A stretch of DNA of 64,000 bases from Luteolibacter sp. Y139 (GTDB lineage: Bacteria; Verrucomicrobiota; Verrucomicrobiia; Verrucomicrobiales; Akkermansiaceae), in contig NZ_JBBUKT010000003.1 in NCBI RefSeq assembly GCF_038066715.1, positions 496,001-560,000 of the forward strand. Reading direction: 5' to 3'. This document shows positions 48,412 through 57,863 of this stretch, piece by piece. Each line of letters begins with the position of its first letter. Position 1 is the stretch's first letter. The notes beneath the pieces were generated by a model. It did not search any database. It was given only the letters and a program-made list of their open reading frames with translations, and was not told the DNA's origin. The translations under genes were made by a program, and so were the position numbers.

Positions 48412-51400
48412 TCAGGGAACCGTCGCGTTCAAGCGGCCGAACAGCTTGGCATTCGCCGCCCGCGGAACGAACACGCGCACCCGGTCGGTGTCAGTGGCCG
48501 GTGGCGTGAAGGACGCGTAGTTGTCATCCACCAGGATGGTCACGCCGCCGACGCCATTCTGGGCCACGGTCCACGGTGCGATCAGATTCGTGTCGTATTC
48601 ACTGGAGGCGATCACCCCGGCAAGGACCGAGAGATCGGTCCGGCGGTAGGTGAAGAGCAGATAATCGCCAGCCGGCACACCGGCGGGGTTGGTCACCAGC
48701 TCAATGGTCGGCTGCAGGTTGACGTCCACGCCCGTGGCCGGATTGCCGCCGACGACCATTTCGATCGCATTGGTGATGCCGTCATGATCGGGATCGGCAT
48801 CGGGGCCGATGATGTTCTGGTCGCTCTGGCCGGTGAAGAACCCATCGATCCAAGTCGCATAGGTATTCTCCGAGACTAGCTCCAGATTCCCGGTCGCCTC
48901 GGTGAAGGTCCAGGTCTTGTTGCCATCCTCGTAGGTCCAGACATTCCCCGCCTCGGTCCAGCCGAGGATGGAGAAGGTGGCGCCGAAGCTTTCCGTCAAC
49001 GATGAGGTGTTCACCAGATTCCAGGTGCCGCTGTTGGCAGTCACCGCGCTGGTATCGATGATGAAGGTACCATTGGCAGTGAAGCTGCCGGTGCCGCCGA
49101 CCGAGTTGGTGGTGCCATTGCCGACGAAGAAGCTGAGCCAGCCGAATTCCGTGAGCACCACGGCACCACCGTTGATGGTGGTGTTGCCGCTGTAGGTATT
49201 GAAGCCGGACAGCGTCTGGGTGCCGGTGCCGTTCTTGATCAGGTGGGTCTTGCCGGTCGTATTGCTGATCGATCCGGCGAAGTCACCGCTGCCGTTGTCG
49301 ACGCCCACGGTCAGGTTACCGGTTTCGGCGTAGTTGGTGCGCGTGACGTTACCTTCACCCGTGAGGGCATCGACCATCGGGCCGGAGCCCGTGTTGTCCC
49401 AGAGGTTGAAGGACGCGCCGGAAGCGATGTTCATGTCGGCCTTGTTGTTGGTCCAGTTGTTGTTGCCGCCGTAGTCGAGGCGGATCATTCCCTCGGTGAT
49501 GTCGATCAGGGCGCCCGACGCCATGGAGACGTTCGCGAGTCCGTTGCCCGAGCTGAAGCTCGAGGTGCCGGGCCCGGATTTGCGGTAGATTCCGGCCCCA
49601 TTGATCACGCTACCGCCGAACATGTGCTCGTAGAGTTCCGTGGTCGAAGTGATGTGGGCATCGAAGACGGCTCCAGAGGCGATGGTGAGCACCGAGGTCC
49701 AGATGTCGTCGCCGTTGCTGATCAGCGTGCCGGCGTTGACCGTGGTGGTGCCCCGGTAGTCGATGCCATTGCCAAGCAGGCTCTGGGTACCGGTGCCGTT
49801 CTTCACCACGTTCACCGTGCCGCCTTGGTCGCGCAGGTCAGCGGAGTAGGCGAAGGTGTTGCCATTCGCCACGTTGATGATCAGGTCGGAAACAGCGTCC
49901 ACCGCCGATGGCGAGCCGTATTCCGAATGCTGGATGGCCTTGAAGCCAGCAGTGGCGGCCGGGTAGTCGAGGCCGGCAACGGTTTGGGTGGTGCCCTTCA
50001 GTTCGATGCGCGACTCGTTGGTTCCGTTGAAATGGATCACGCTGTTGGCACCGAACTGATTGTCCGCCGTCATCGAGACGATCGGGCGGCTGCCCGTGTT
50101 GGACAGATAGAGATCACCGGGAATCGCGGGAGTGTTCGCAGTCTTCGACAGGATCAGTTGGCCGGTGCCGGTGACCCGGACTGCCCCGGTCATCGTGTTG
50201 GCCGAGCCGCCGGTGAGGATCAGCTGGTTGCCACCGATGGAGGTGAGGTCGCCGGTGCCGGAGATCACGTTGTCCAAGGTGATCACGCCACTGCGGGCGT
50301 TGACATTCATCGTGGTGGCGGCCGCGCCACTCAGATTGAAGGGACCGGTCCACCGCTGGTTGCCACCGCCGTCACTGTCGAGGGTGGTGGTCGCGGCGAA
50401 GTCCACGGGGTTCGCGATGATGCGGTAGCCGTAGGCCTGCAGCGTGCCGCCGGTCACCGTGACCGAGTTGCTGCCGAAGGCGGTGTCGGAGTCCTCCATC
50501 TTGAGAGTTCCGGCCGCGCACACGAAGTTGATGTTAGTGGCGGGAGCGCGGAAGCAGATCGTATTGGATCCGACCTTGGTCACGGTGAAGCCATTGCCAT
50601 TCACGGTGCCGAAAGCCCCGCCAGAGCGGCCGATATCATAGCGGCCGCCACTGCCACCGACGCTTGCGTTGTCGCTGAGCTTCAGGTGGAGGATGCCGGC
50701 ATTTTCGTTCGGGCTGTTCGTGGAGGAGTTGGTGATGGCGCCGAGGCCGTTGGCACCGGCACCGGCAATGGTCATCGTGTAATGACGGGTGCCATTGCCG
50801 AAGTTCAAGCCGTTGACGTTGAGTTGGCCGCCGTTGTTGACGAAGACCCCGGAGGAGTTCCCCAGCAGCTCGTAGTTGCCATTGCCCTGAAGCACGCCGC
50901 CATTGATGGTGACCGTGCCCGTGTAGTTGTGGCCGAACCCTTGGATGGTGGCAGTGCCCGTGCCGTTCTTGACGATGCTGGTCGGACCGGTGAAGCCGAG
51001 GCCTCCGCCGTTCGGCGTGATGTTGTAGTCGTTGCCGGTGCTATTGTCGAAAGTGACCATGGCGGGGCTCAGCATGCCGCTCATGACGACCGTCTTGTTG
51101 GCGGCCGAGTCGTTGAAGAGCACATTGTCGCCGGCGTAGAACACGTCCGCGCCGCCGCCGTTCGACCAGTCGGCACTGACGCCGTTGTCCCAGGTCGCCA
51201 GTACATTGGTTCCGGCCCAGACGAGGTTGGCACCGGCTGGAATCGTCAGGGTAATGGCGGAGCCGGTATCATTGAAGGCTGGCACGCCGCGGTATTGGGC
51301 AGCGTTTTGCAAATCGAACGAGGAACTCGCAGGGCCCGGCAGCGAGAGGGTCCCGCTGTAGTTGATCACCGGGATGGGCGTGCCAAACACCGCGGGATTG

Positions 51401-53259
51401 CTGAGCAACCGCACGGAGGTGAGACCGGTGGTGGTCAGATTGGTGGTAGTCAGTGCGCCCGCGGTGGAGCCGTCGATCGCGATCCCGGCTCCGGCGGACG
51501 TGCCGAGTGTAAGACCGCCGACGCTGCCTTCACCCGCGATCACCGCCCCATCCGCCGCCGAGACGCTGCCGGGAAGGGTGGTGGCCACGTTCAGGGAGCC
51601 CTGTGACACCGTGACCGCTCCACTGTAGCCCGCCATGTTTCCAGTCAGCGACAGGACGCCGAGACCGGTTTTTTCCAAGGCAGCGCTGCCGGTGACGCTA
51701 CCGGAAATGGTGCCGATTTCATTGCTGTTCACGCCGATGCGAGAGGCGGAGCCGACGGTCAGGGCACCGGACAGCACCGCGGGATTTCCCAGCCGGAGCG
51801 CGCCGAAGGACGTCCCCTCGGTGGGCCCATTGCCATTGATCGTCACGGGCGTGGAATAGGGAGCTCCCCAGGAGAGGAAGAGCTGGCCACCGGAATTGAC
51901 AGTCACGCTACCGCTGCCAAACGCGCCGGGATGGGTGGCGTCAAGGCGGCCGGCATTGATGGTGGTGCCGCCCGTGTAGGTGTTCTGCTGGGCCAGGACG
52001 AGGTTGCCGACGTTGTTCTTCACCAGCGCGACCGGAGTGGCACCGGAGTTGGCGATGGTCACCTGCATCGAGGGATTCGACGTGCTGAGCGATCCGCTGG
52101 CGGCTCCGCTGGCAAAAGTAAGCGTGCCGGTGGAAGACGTCAGCTTGCCCAGCGATCCCAGGTTGGTGCGCCAGTTCCCGCCGCCGGTCAGCGTGATCGC
52201 GCCGGTGTCGACGTTAGCAGTGGTGCCGTAGTCGAAATAAACGTCCGTGTTGCCCTGGATCGCATTGACCACGGCGGTGCCGGTGCCGTTGAAGGTGAAG
52301 TTTCCACCTTCAAGCTGCAGGTTGGTGTTCGACCAGTCCGCATTCGGCACGGCCGCCTCGGTGGTGCCTCCGCCATTGAGCCAGGTGCCGGTGAAGCCGC
52401 TGATCGACCCGAGCATGCGGAAGGTGCCGCCGTCGGTGCGGCGCAGCGTGGGATTGGTCGCTCCCGGTGCGTTGACGATGGTGCCGCTGTGAAGGAGAAC
52501 GGTGGACCCGTAGAGGCGGAAGGTGCCGCCGTTGGTTCCGATCCGGAATGTCCGCGTGGTGGTGTGGAGCGCACCAGTGTTGAGGCTGCCGCCGCCATTG
52601 AGGGTGATGATATTGGAGGGATCGCCCAGATGGGCATCGTTGTTCCATGACACCAGGCCACTGGTGATGGTGAGGCCGCCGGTGAAGGTATTGTTGGCAT
52701 TCAGCCGGAGTTCCGAGCCGCCGCCACCGCCGCCGTTGGTGATGTGGTTGCCGTGGGCGGCGATCGTCAGGCCGCCGCTGCCGGCGAGCACCACGTTGAA
52801 ATTGACGTCGGTGCCATTGTTGCCGCTGGTGCCGGCACCGAAGGCGGTCGAGGTGATCGTGCCGCCACCGATGTTGATGGTGCCGTTGCCGTTGAAGGTA
52901 CGGTTGTTACCGGCGGTAATTTCCTCGAACAGGATCGCGGGTGCCGAGACCGTTGAGTTGAGATTGATGGTGAAGGAGCCGGTGGCGTTGGTGCCGGCCG
53001 AAAACACGGCGGTGGAGCCATCCACCCAAACGCCGGGGACAGTGGTCGTGCCGGCCGAGTTCGTATTCCAGTTCACTCCTTCCCAGTCGCCGCCGGTGGA
53101 GGTTCCTGATCCGGTGGCGGTGCCATTGGTGTCCCAGTAGAGGTTGGCGGCGCCAGCGGTGGTGGCGGTGATAAGCAGCGCGCCGAGGCGCAGCAGGTTG
53201 CTACGGGTATGAACGTTCGCGAGGAACGCGTGGATGCTCTTGGGTTTGTTGGGTTTCAT
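48412..53259 (-). CDS. Giant autotransporter-associated beta-strand repeat protein, 1615 residues
   Basis: The start MKPNKPKSIHAFLANVHTRS is followed by NLLRLGALLITATTAGAAN, the same export pattern as the 3681-6812 protein. The body is a long Gly/Thr/Asn beta-helix with many repeats of passenger type (LVLAQQNTYTGGTTINAGRL, LIKNGTGTQTLSGFNTYSGN). The C-terminal part has DADPDHDGITNAIEMVVGGNPA, a calcium-binding-type segment, and a short beta domain ending RVFVPRAANAKLF. No translocating barrel is present, so despite the family name it is not a classical autotransporter. It is probably a large fibre or surface layer component. A T-rich minus-strand terminator follows. The 787-residue plus-strand frame over it is a shadow. 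Confidence 0.85.
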   Translation of the reverse strand: MKPNKPKSIHAFLANVHTRSNLLRLGALLITATTAGAANLYWDTNGTATGSGTSTGGDWEGVNWNTNSAGTTTVPGVWVDGSTAVFSAGTNATGSFTINLNSTVSAPAILFEEITAGNNRTFNGNGTINIGGGTITSTAFGAGTSGNNGTDVNFNVVLAGSGGLTIAAHGNHITNGGGGGGSELRLNANNTFTGGLTITSGLVSWNNDAHLGDPSNIITLNGGGSLNTGALHTTTRTFRIGTNGGTFRLYGSTVLLHSGTIVNAPGATNPTLRRTDGGTFRMLGSISGFTGTWLNGGGTTEAAVPNADWSNTNLQLEGGNFTFNGTGTAVVNAIQGNTDVYFDYGTTANVDTGAITLTGGGNWRTNLGSLGKLTSSTGTLTFASGAASGSLSTSNPSMQVTIANSGATPVALVKNNVGNLVLAQQNTYTGGTTINAGRLDATHPGAFGSGSVTVNSGGQLFLSWGAPYSTPVTINGNGPTEGTSFGALRLGNPAVLSGALTVGSASRIGVNSNEIGTISGSVTGSAALEKTGLGVLSLTGNMAGYSGAVTVSQGSLNVATTLPGSVSAADGAVIAGEGSVGGLTLGTSAGAGIAIDGSTAGALTTTNLTTTGLTSVRLLSNPAVFGTPIPVINYSGTLSLPGPASSSFDLQNAAQYRGVPAFNDTGSAITLTIPAGANLVWAGTNVLATWDNGVSADWSNGGGADVFYAGDNVLFNDSAANKTVVMSGMLSPAMVTFDNSTGNDYNITPNGGGLGFTGPTSIVKNGTGTATIQGFGHNYTGTVTINGGVLQGNGNYELLGNSSGVFVNNGGQLNVNGLNFGNGTRHYTMTIAGAGANGLGAITNSSTNSPNENAGILHLKLSDNASVGGSGGRYDIGRSGGAFGTVNGNGFTVTKVGSNTICFRAPATNINFVCAAGTLKMEDSDTAFGSNSVTVTGGTLQAYGYRIIANPVDFAATTTLDSDGGGNQRWTGPFNLSGAAATTMNVNARSGVITLDNVISGTGDLTSIGGNQLILTGGSANTMTGAVRVTGTGQLILSKTANTPAIPGDLYLSNTGSRPIVSMTADNQFGANSVIHFNGTNESRIELKGTTQTVAGLDYPAATAGFKAIQHSEYGSPSAVDAVSDLIINVANGNTFAYSADLRDQGGTVNVVKNGTGTQSLLGNGIDYRGTTTVNAGTLISNGDDIWTSVLTIASGAVFDAHITSTTELYEHMFGGSVINGAGIYRKSGPGTSSFSSGNGLANVSMASGALIDITEGMIRLDYGGNNNWTNNKADMNIASGASFNLWDNTGSGPMVDALTGEGNVTRTNYAETGNLTVGVDNGSGDFAGSISNTTGKTHLIKNGTGTQTLSGFNTYSGNTTINGGAVVLTEFGWLSFFVGNGTTNSVGGTGSFTANGTFIIDTSAVTANSGTWNLVNTSSLTESFGATFSILGWTEAGNVWTYEDGNKTWTFTEATGNLELVSENTYATWIDGFFTGQSDQNIIGPDADPDHDGITNAIEMVVGGNPATGVDVNLQPTIELVTNPAGVPAGDYLLFTYRRTDLSVLAGVIASSEYDTNLIAPWTVAQNGVGGVTILVDDNYASFTPPATDTDRVRVFVPRAANAKLFGRLNATVP

Positions 53260-54058
53260 GTCGTTTTGAGGAGGGGTTTTGGGGTTTAGCTGTGTCTTGG
53301 TTTTCTAGGCATCATGAGGAGAAAGGGGCGGCCGGATCACCGGGGCAGGAGGGCCTGAAATGTTTAATTGGCCCGATCGATTTGGGTCGGTGTGCCGGGG
53401 ACTCCGCTTGAGAGCCGGTGTCTTCGATGGAGTTGCCGGGCCATCGGCTCCTCTAACAGGACCATGTCCCGGCCTCGAAAGAGGCTTGGGTGGGACGGAG
53501 CGCTCGTGGTCCAGCCTTTGAGTCGCGAGGCCGGGCACCATCCTGTCACCTCCGGCTTCCTGCTGAGGGAATACGGGTGGCGGGGAATCCTCGGGGATAA
53601 TGAGAATTGAGTACATTCCTACCTCAATTTAAAGAATGCACCGATCCGGTTCGATCTTCGCAAGCTTTTCAATCTGGTTGGCTATGCCAACCAGTCGCAT
53701 CCTTGGTAAGCCCATGCCGGGCTTGCATTCCCGCCTTTGAAACCGATGCAAAAGCGGCCGCCACTACCGGCCAGGCGGTCAAGGATCTCTCTACTCGTGA
53801 GAGCTTCCCGATTGGAGAAAGTCGACAGGCTCCCCGCCCATCACACGACGCCTTATCCCGTCGATAAGGAGTTCTCCTGTGCCCGGCATCTCAACAGCTG
53901 ACAACGCTGGAGGCTACGGGACGGTCATGCGGATCGAGGAGACGGACACCCGCCCGGTGACCGGAAAAAGCGGGTGCCACTGTGGCATTTCATCCCGTCG
54001 ACGCCGCCGGTCCTTTCATTGCTGATCGGACGGCGGCGGAGCGGGAATGGATGTCCGC
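53260..54058. other. Intergenic region, 799 bases
   Basis: I find no supported gene. A frame at 53607-53867 lacks protein-like composition and a ribosome binding site. The left end should hold the promoter of the giant repeat-protein gene. The sequence CCCCTCCTC lies upstream of that start on the coding strand, which is complementary to a Shine-Dalgarno sequence and not a ribosome binding site. No hairpin of the common-loop family is complete here. Confidence 0.4.
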
Positions 54059-54838
54059 TTACGCGCGGCGGCGGCGGAACAGCGCCAGCGTTCCGAATGA
54101 GAAGGCAGCAAGCGCCGCACCGGAAGGTTCGGGAACGGCGCCGGTGATATCCACCAGCGAGCCCGGCAGCGCCGGAGCGTTCGTGCGGACGCTGTGGTTG
54201 TCCGTCTCGAAGGTGGCCGTGGTCGGTTCGCTGAAGCGGATCTTGTCGAAGGTGGTGCCACCGGTGCCGACGAAGTGGACGTAGGCGTAGGGCTCGTTGT
54301 TCGTGGCAGCCTGATTCGGGCCGTTTGGCTGACCGTAGTAGTCCTTGGTGTTGTAGAGGCTGCCATTGATCGCCTGGATCTGGCTGCCGTTGGTATTCGG
54401 CAACATGGCGATCAGGTCGCCCGTCTTGAAGGTGAGGAGGAGATTGCCGCCACTGAAGAGTTCCACGACGTTGCCCGCGTCTCCCGCGGAGAAATAGAAG
54501 CCGAAATAGGACGCCGCGGTCGTCAGCGTGACGGTCATGGCCTGCCCGGTCTGGATGCCGAGGTAATTGCCCTCCTGGTAACCGCCGTAGATGTCTTCCG
54601 CGTTGATGAAGCCGTCACCGGCGTAGATGCCGATGGCGCCGTTGTAGCTGCTGACGTAGCCGGTGCCGGTCGAGAAGGTCTCGGTAGTGACCTGGATGTC
54701 ATTGATGCCGCTGGTCTCGGCGGACTCAATGCCATTCGGCGAGAGATAGATGCTCACCGCCGCCTGGGTGCTGAGAGCGGAAAGGGCGGAAGCGAGGCAA
54801 ACCAAAGGAACGAGGCTAATAGAACGATGGATCTTCAT
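54059..54838 (-). CDS. PEP-CTERM sorting-signal protein
   Basis: The ATG at 54838 gives 259 residues (MKIHRSISLVPLVCLASALSALSTQAA signal peptide). The body is a secreted beta domain (VSIYLSPNG, TVTLTTAASYFGFYFSAGD, TFDKIRFSEP), similar in plan to PEP-CTERM proteins with a lectin-like fold. The C-terminal tag VPEPSGAALAAFSFGTLALFRRRR has the full PEP, hydrophobic and Arg parts. It is unrelated in the body to the pair at 20-21.8 kb. It is probably anchored by an exosortase outside the window. The longer frame from 54853 adds only MLPHP. Confidence 0.8.
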   Translation of the reverse strand: MKIHRSISLVPLVCLASALSALSTQAAVSIYLSPNGIESAETSGINDIQVTTETFSTGTGYVSSYNGAIGIYAGDGFINAEDIYGGYQEGNYLGIQTGQAMTVTLTTAASYFGFYFSAGDAGNVVELFSGGNLLLTFKTGDLIAMLPNTNGSQIQAINGSLYNTKDYYGQPNGPNQAATNNEPYAYVHFVGTGGTTFDKIRFSEPTTATFETDNHSVRTNAPALPGSLVDITGAVPEPSGAALAAFSFGTLALFRRRRA

Positions 54839-55170
54839 GGGGTGAGGCAACAAGGAACAAGCACGCGGGAGGCGACACCTGAGCTACCGTAGTGGCTGTT
54901 TATTGATATTACGTATTCACGTATCAGTTCTCCGCTAGAGCCCGTCCGATATGGGCCGATTGTCTGCAAATAGCACGATGTTGGCGCTCGATTGCCTCTT
55001 CATCGAAACGCTGTGGTGAAGATGCGAGGCGGGAATGCGGCAGGGGCCTCGAGCGAAATTCAGCTTGGGCCGAGATGCCCCACGGGTTATGAAGGAAGGG
55101 TGGCAATGGGCTGCTGATGCGTCGCGTCAAGGCCACCAGCAGCCCCGCGACTTCCATCCCCACTTCCGCC
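54839..55170. other. Divergent promoter region, 332 bases
   Basis: The AT-rich stretch near 54900-54930 (TGATATTACGTATTCACGTATCA) is an imperfect palindrome 60-90 bases upstream of the PEP-CTERM start, so it may be an operator or a promoter. TGATATTACG also occurs at 20850 upstream of the other PEP-CTERM gene pair. No gene is present. Confidence 0.35.
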
Positions 55171-57783
55171 ATGACCCGCGGTTTCCATCCCTGGGTGCCA
55201 GCACACGTCTTCGCCGCGATGCTTCTCCTGCTGGCGATCTGGCCGACGTGCGCACAGTCGCAGGATCCGCCTTCGTCGGCGTTGTCCCCTGCGTTCTTCT
55301 ACAAGCTCCGCCCGGAGACATCGCTATGGGTGGCTCCGCCGGTGTGGAAGGTCACGCGAAGTGGCAATGCGCCGGCGGCTTCACAGGATGGCATCGACCT
55401 CTACGCCGCCTGCAACGAGTATGAGCCGGTGCAACTCGTCAGCCGCTTCGGCGCTTCCGGGAACCGGGTGCTCTCGCTCGGCAGCACGTGGACGGGCCCA
55501 TCGGGAAACGTCATCACGGCCACGCTGCACAATGTGATCTTCGATGGCTCGGGAGTGCCCGATGTCCTCCAGCCGGTCACATGGGGTGCTTCCGTTCCTC
55601 TGACCGTGTCGATGAACGATGCCTTCTGGCTGACCTTCCGCGTGCCACCGGGCACGGCGCCCGGGATCTACACGAACACGCTGACCTTCACCGCGCCCTC
55701 GTTCTCGAAATCCTTCCCGGTCCGGGTCCACGTGCTCGGCTTCACGCTGCCGGCGGAGTCGTCCTTCCGGGCGACTGTCACGTGGGCCACCTCAGGCAGC
55801 GCTTCCAATGTCTTCGACGTCAACCGGTGGTTCTTCGAGCACCGGATGATCCCGAGCGTCCCGACGTGGCCCAGCGGCTTCATTCCGCAAATCACGTGGG
55901 TCGATTGCGCGCACTTCTACGACGAGGGCGACCAGCCGCAGGACTTCTCGCTGCGATATCTCGCGAACAAGTACCTAGCGGGTGCGGGCTTCAATGACGA
56001 CGTGGGGTTCGCGAGCTTCACCGCTGTTAGATACACCACCACGACCCAGCCGCGGCCTTCCACGTTTTGCGGCACCAGCATCTCGGGCGATCCTCGTGGG
56101 ACGAACTACGGCACGGCCACCTACAACCAGAAATGGGGGGCTTACCTGAAGGCGCTGCAGGACTACTGCGATCCCGCGGTCGCTTTCGAAAATGGCGGTA
56201 ATCCGCTAGGCCGCGATTACCTTTCAAAGGCTCATTACGACGTGATGAATGAGCCGCAGAATACGGCGGACTACAATCTCGCCGCGTGGCTCGCCTCGGT
56301 CAGCCGCCAGTATGCGCCGAAGCTTCCGCTGCTGATCTCCGAGGAAGCGAAGCCGGAGATCTACAATAACGCGCTCTATCCCGGACAGGGCTACGATATA
56401 TGGCTCGGCTACCTGCCCGGCTTCGCTGGGGCGATGGGGAATGCATGGCAGCGCCTCAGCGGAAACAATGAGCAGAGCTGGTGGTACATGATTCCCGAAA
56501 CGCCGGGCAATTTCCTACACCCAAACCAGCCTTCCCGCTCCGCCGTGCAGACGCGGCTGCTCACCTGGCTGGCGTGGCGGCACCGCGTCTCGGGCTGGTA
56601 CGATACCGGACTTGAGACGCCAATGCTCTCGACCGTGCTCGCGTCACCCACGGGCATCTCTCCGACCATTCGTTCCGAGCTGCTGCGCGAGTCGATCGAA
56701 GACTATGAATATTTCCGGCTCGCCAATGGTGGCTTCAAGCCGAAGCCGAACTCGACGAATCCCGCGGACCTTTTCGTCGAGCAAGCGGCGCAAGCGATGA
56801 CCGGCTTCGAGCAGGACCCATCCCGCTTGCTGTGGCTGCGGCTCCAATTGGCGAACTACCTCGGCGGAGCCAGCTATCAATCGCAGCTGCCCGCGGATTC
56901 GCCGCGGCCGTATGGATCGTACTACTTCAATTTCCAAGATCCCGCAGGCTATCCGACGACCAATCCGCTGGTGGTGGACGGCCACACGTGGACCAAGCAG
57001 GGCAAGACGCCGTATGATCCGGCGCAGCAGCTGGGCTGGATATTCACCGAGCCCAGCCAGCTGTTCTACGGGTCCTCGCCATCGGCCACCGGCGTGAATG
57101 AACTCCAGAAGAGCTACATTTATGAGGACTTCGGCAGGCGCTACACCTTCGTGCTGGGCATTCAGGATGGAGTCTACGATGTCGCGGTCATGATGGGCCG
57201 CCCCACGGCTTCGACCCAGGCGTTGGCGGCGATCAATGGCGACTCGGTCTTCGGTGATTGGGCGGCGAATCAACCGGAGACGCTTCCCGCAAATGCCACC
57301 CACACGAAGCGAGTCGCCATCCGCGGCGGCCGGCTGGTGCTGGAGGTGGGGCAGGCTCTTCCCGGGGTCCTGTGCTTCATCGACTCGCTGGCCGTGACTG
57401 CGGTGAGTCCATCGTCGCCGGATGGCATCGATGACCTGTGGCAGGTGGATCATTTCGGCTCCGCCACCAGTCCTTCCGCCGCTGCGGGTTTCGACGCCGA
57501 TGGAGACGGGATGGACAATGCCGCGGAGTATTTCTTCGGCAGCGATCCGACGTCCGCCAGCTCCCGCTTGAGCTTCACCTACTTGAGTGCAGGTCCCAAT
57601 GGCGGGATGCTGGAATGGAGCAGTCGTTCCGGTCAGCTCTATCAGGTGGAAGCGAGCGCCGATCTCGTGTCGTGGTCGACGTTCAAGACCGTGGAGGCTG
57701 GCACCACGCCGTCGACGCTGGTGATTGTGCCCTTCACGGGTGTTCCGAGGCAGTTCTTCCGCGTGCGGGCGCTGGCACCTTAG
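55171..57783 (+). CDS. Secreted DUF4091 glycosidase-like protein
   Basis: The ATG at 55171 gives 870 residues with a signal peptide (FAAMLLLLAIWPTCAQSQ). An N-terminal beta domain (ETSLWVAPPVWKVTRSG, FWLTFRVPPGTAPGIYTNTL) precedes a TIM-barrel-like region with HYDVMNEPQ. The DUF4091 signature is present: LLTWLAWRHRVSGWYDTGLE, then RSELLRESIEDYEYF. A later beta domain and a calcium-type segment DGDGMDNAAEYFFGSDP lead to the C-terminal verrucomicrobial domain (LYQVEASADLVSW). Glu in MNEP is a candidate catalytic acid. DUF4091 proteins are putative glycoside hydrolases of bacteria that eat complex glycans. The substrate is unknown. Confidence 0.8.
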   Translation: MTRGFHPWVPAHVFAAMLLLLAIWPTCAQSQDPPSSALSPAFFYKLRPETSLWVAPPVWKVTRSGNAPAASQDGIDLYAACNEYEPVQLVSRFGASGNRVLSLGSTWTGPSGNVITATLHNVIFDGSGVPDVLQPVTWGASVPLTVSMNDAFWLTFRVPPGTAPGIYTNTLTFTAPSFSKSFPVRVHVLGFTLPAESSFRATVTWATSGSASNVFDVNRWFFEHRMIPSVPTWPSGFIPQITWVDCAHFYDEGDQPQDFSLRYLANKYLAGAGFNDDVGFASFTAVRYTTTTQPRPSTFCGTSISGDPRGTNYGTATYNQKWGAYLKALQDYCDPAVAFENGGNPLGRDYLSKAHYDVMNEPQNTADYNLAAWLASVSRQYAPKLPLLISEEAKPEIYNNALYPGQGYDIWLGYLPGFAGAMGNAWQRLSGNNEQSWWYMIPETPGNFLHPNQPSRSAVQTRLLTWLAWRHRVSGWYDTGLETPMLSTVLASPTGISPTIRSELLRESIEDYEYFRLANGGFKPKPNSTNPADLFVEQAAQAMTGFEQDPSRLLWLRLQLANYLGGASYQSQLPADSPRPYGSYYFNFQDPAGYPTTNPLVVDGHTWTKQGKTPYDPAQQLGWIFTEPSQLFYGSSPSATGVNELQKSYIYEDFGRRYTFVLGIQDGVYDVAVMMGRPTASTQALAAINGDSVFGDWAANQPETLPANATHTKRVAIRGGRLVLEVGQALPGVLCFIDSLAVTAVSPSSPDGIDDLWQVDHFGSATSPSAAAGFDADGDGMDNAAEYFFGSDPTSASSRLSFTYLSAGPNGGMLEWSSRSGQLYQVEASADLVSWSTFKTVEAGTTPSTLVIVPFTGVPRQFFRVRALAP

Positions 57784-57863
57784 CTGGAGTCAGGTGGCTG
57801 ATGGGCTTCACACGCCCGGGTGATTGACCGGAGTGCCCCTTTTCTGAAGGCTGGCCCTTTGTC

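Noticed and set aside
49243-51606. A 787-codon plus-strand frame over the giant beta-repeat gene
   Set aside because: Antisense shadow. The composition is Gly/Arg/Asp-rich with no domain, and the minus strand gives a coherent beta-helix with signal peptide and terminator.
53607-53867. 86-codon frame in the 53.3-54.1 kb gap
   Set aside because: No ribosome binding site, no domain and no codon bias; most likely a chance frame.
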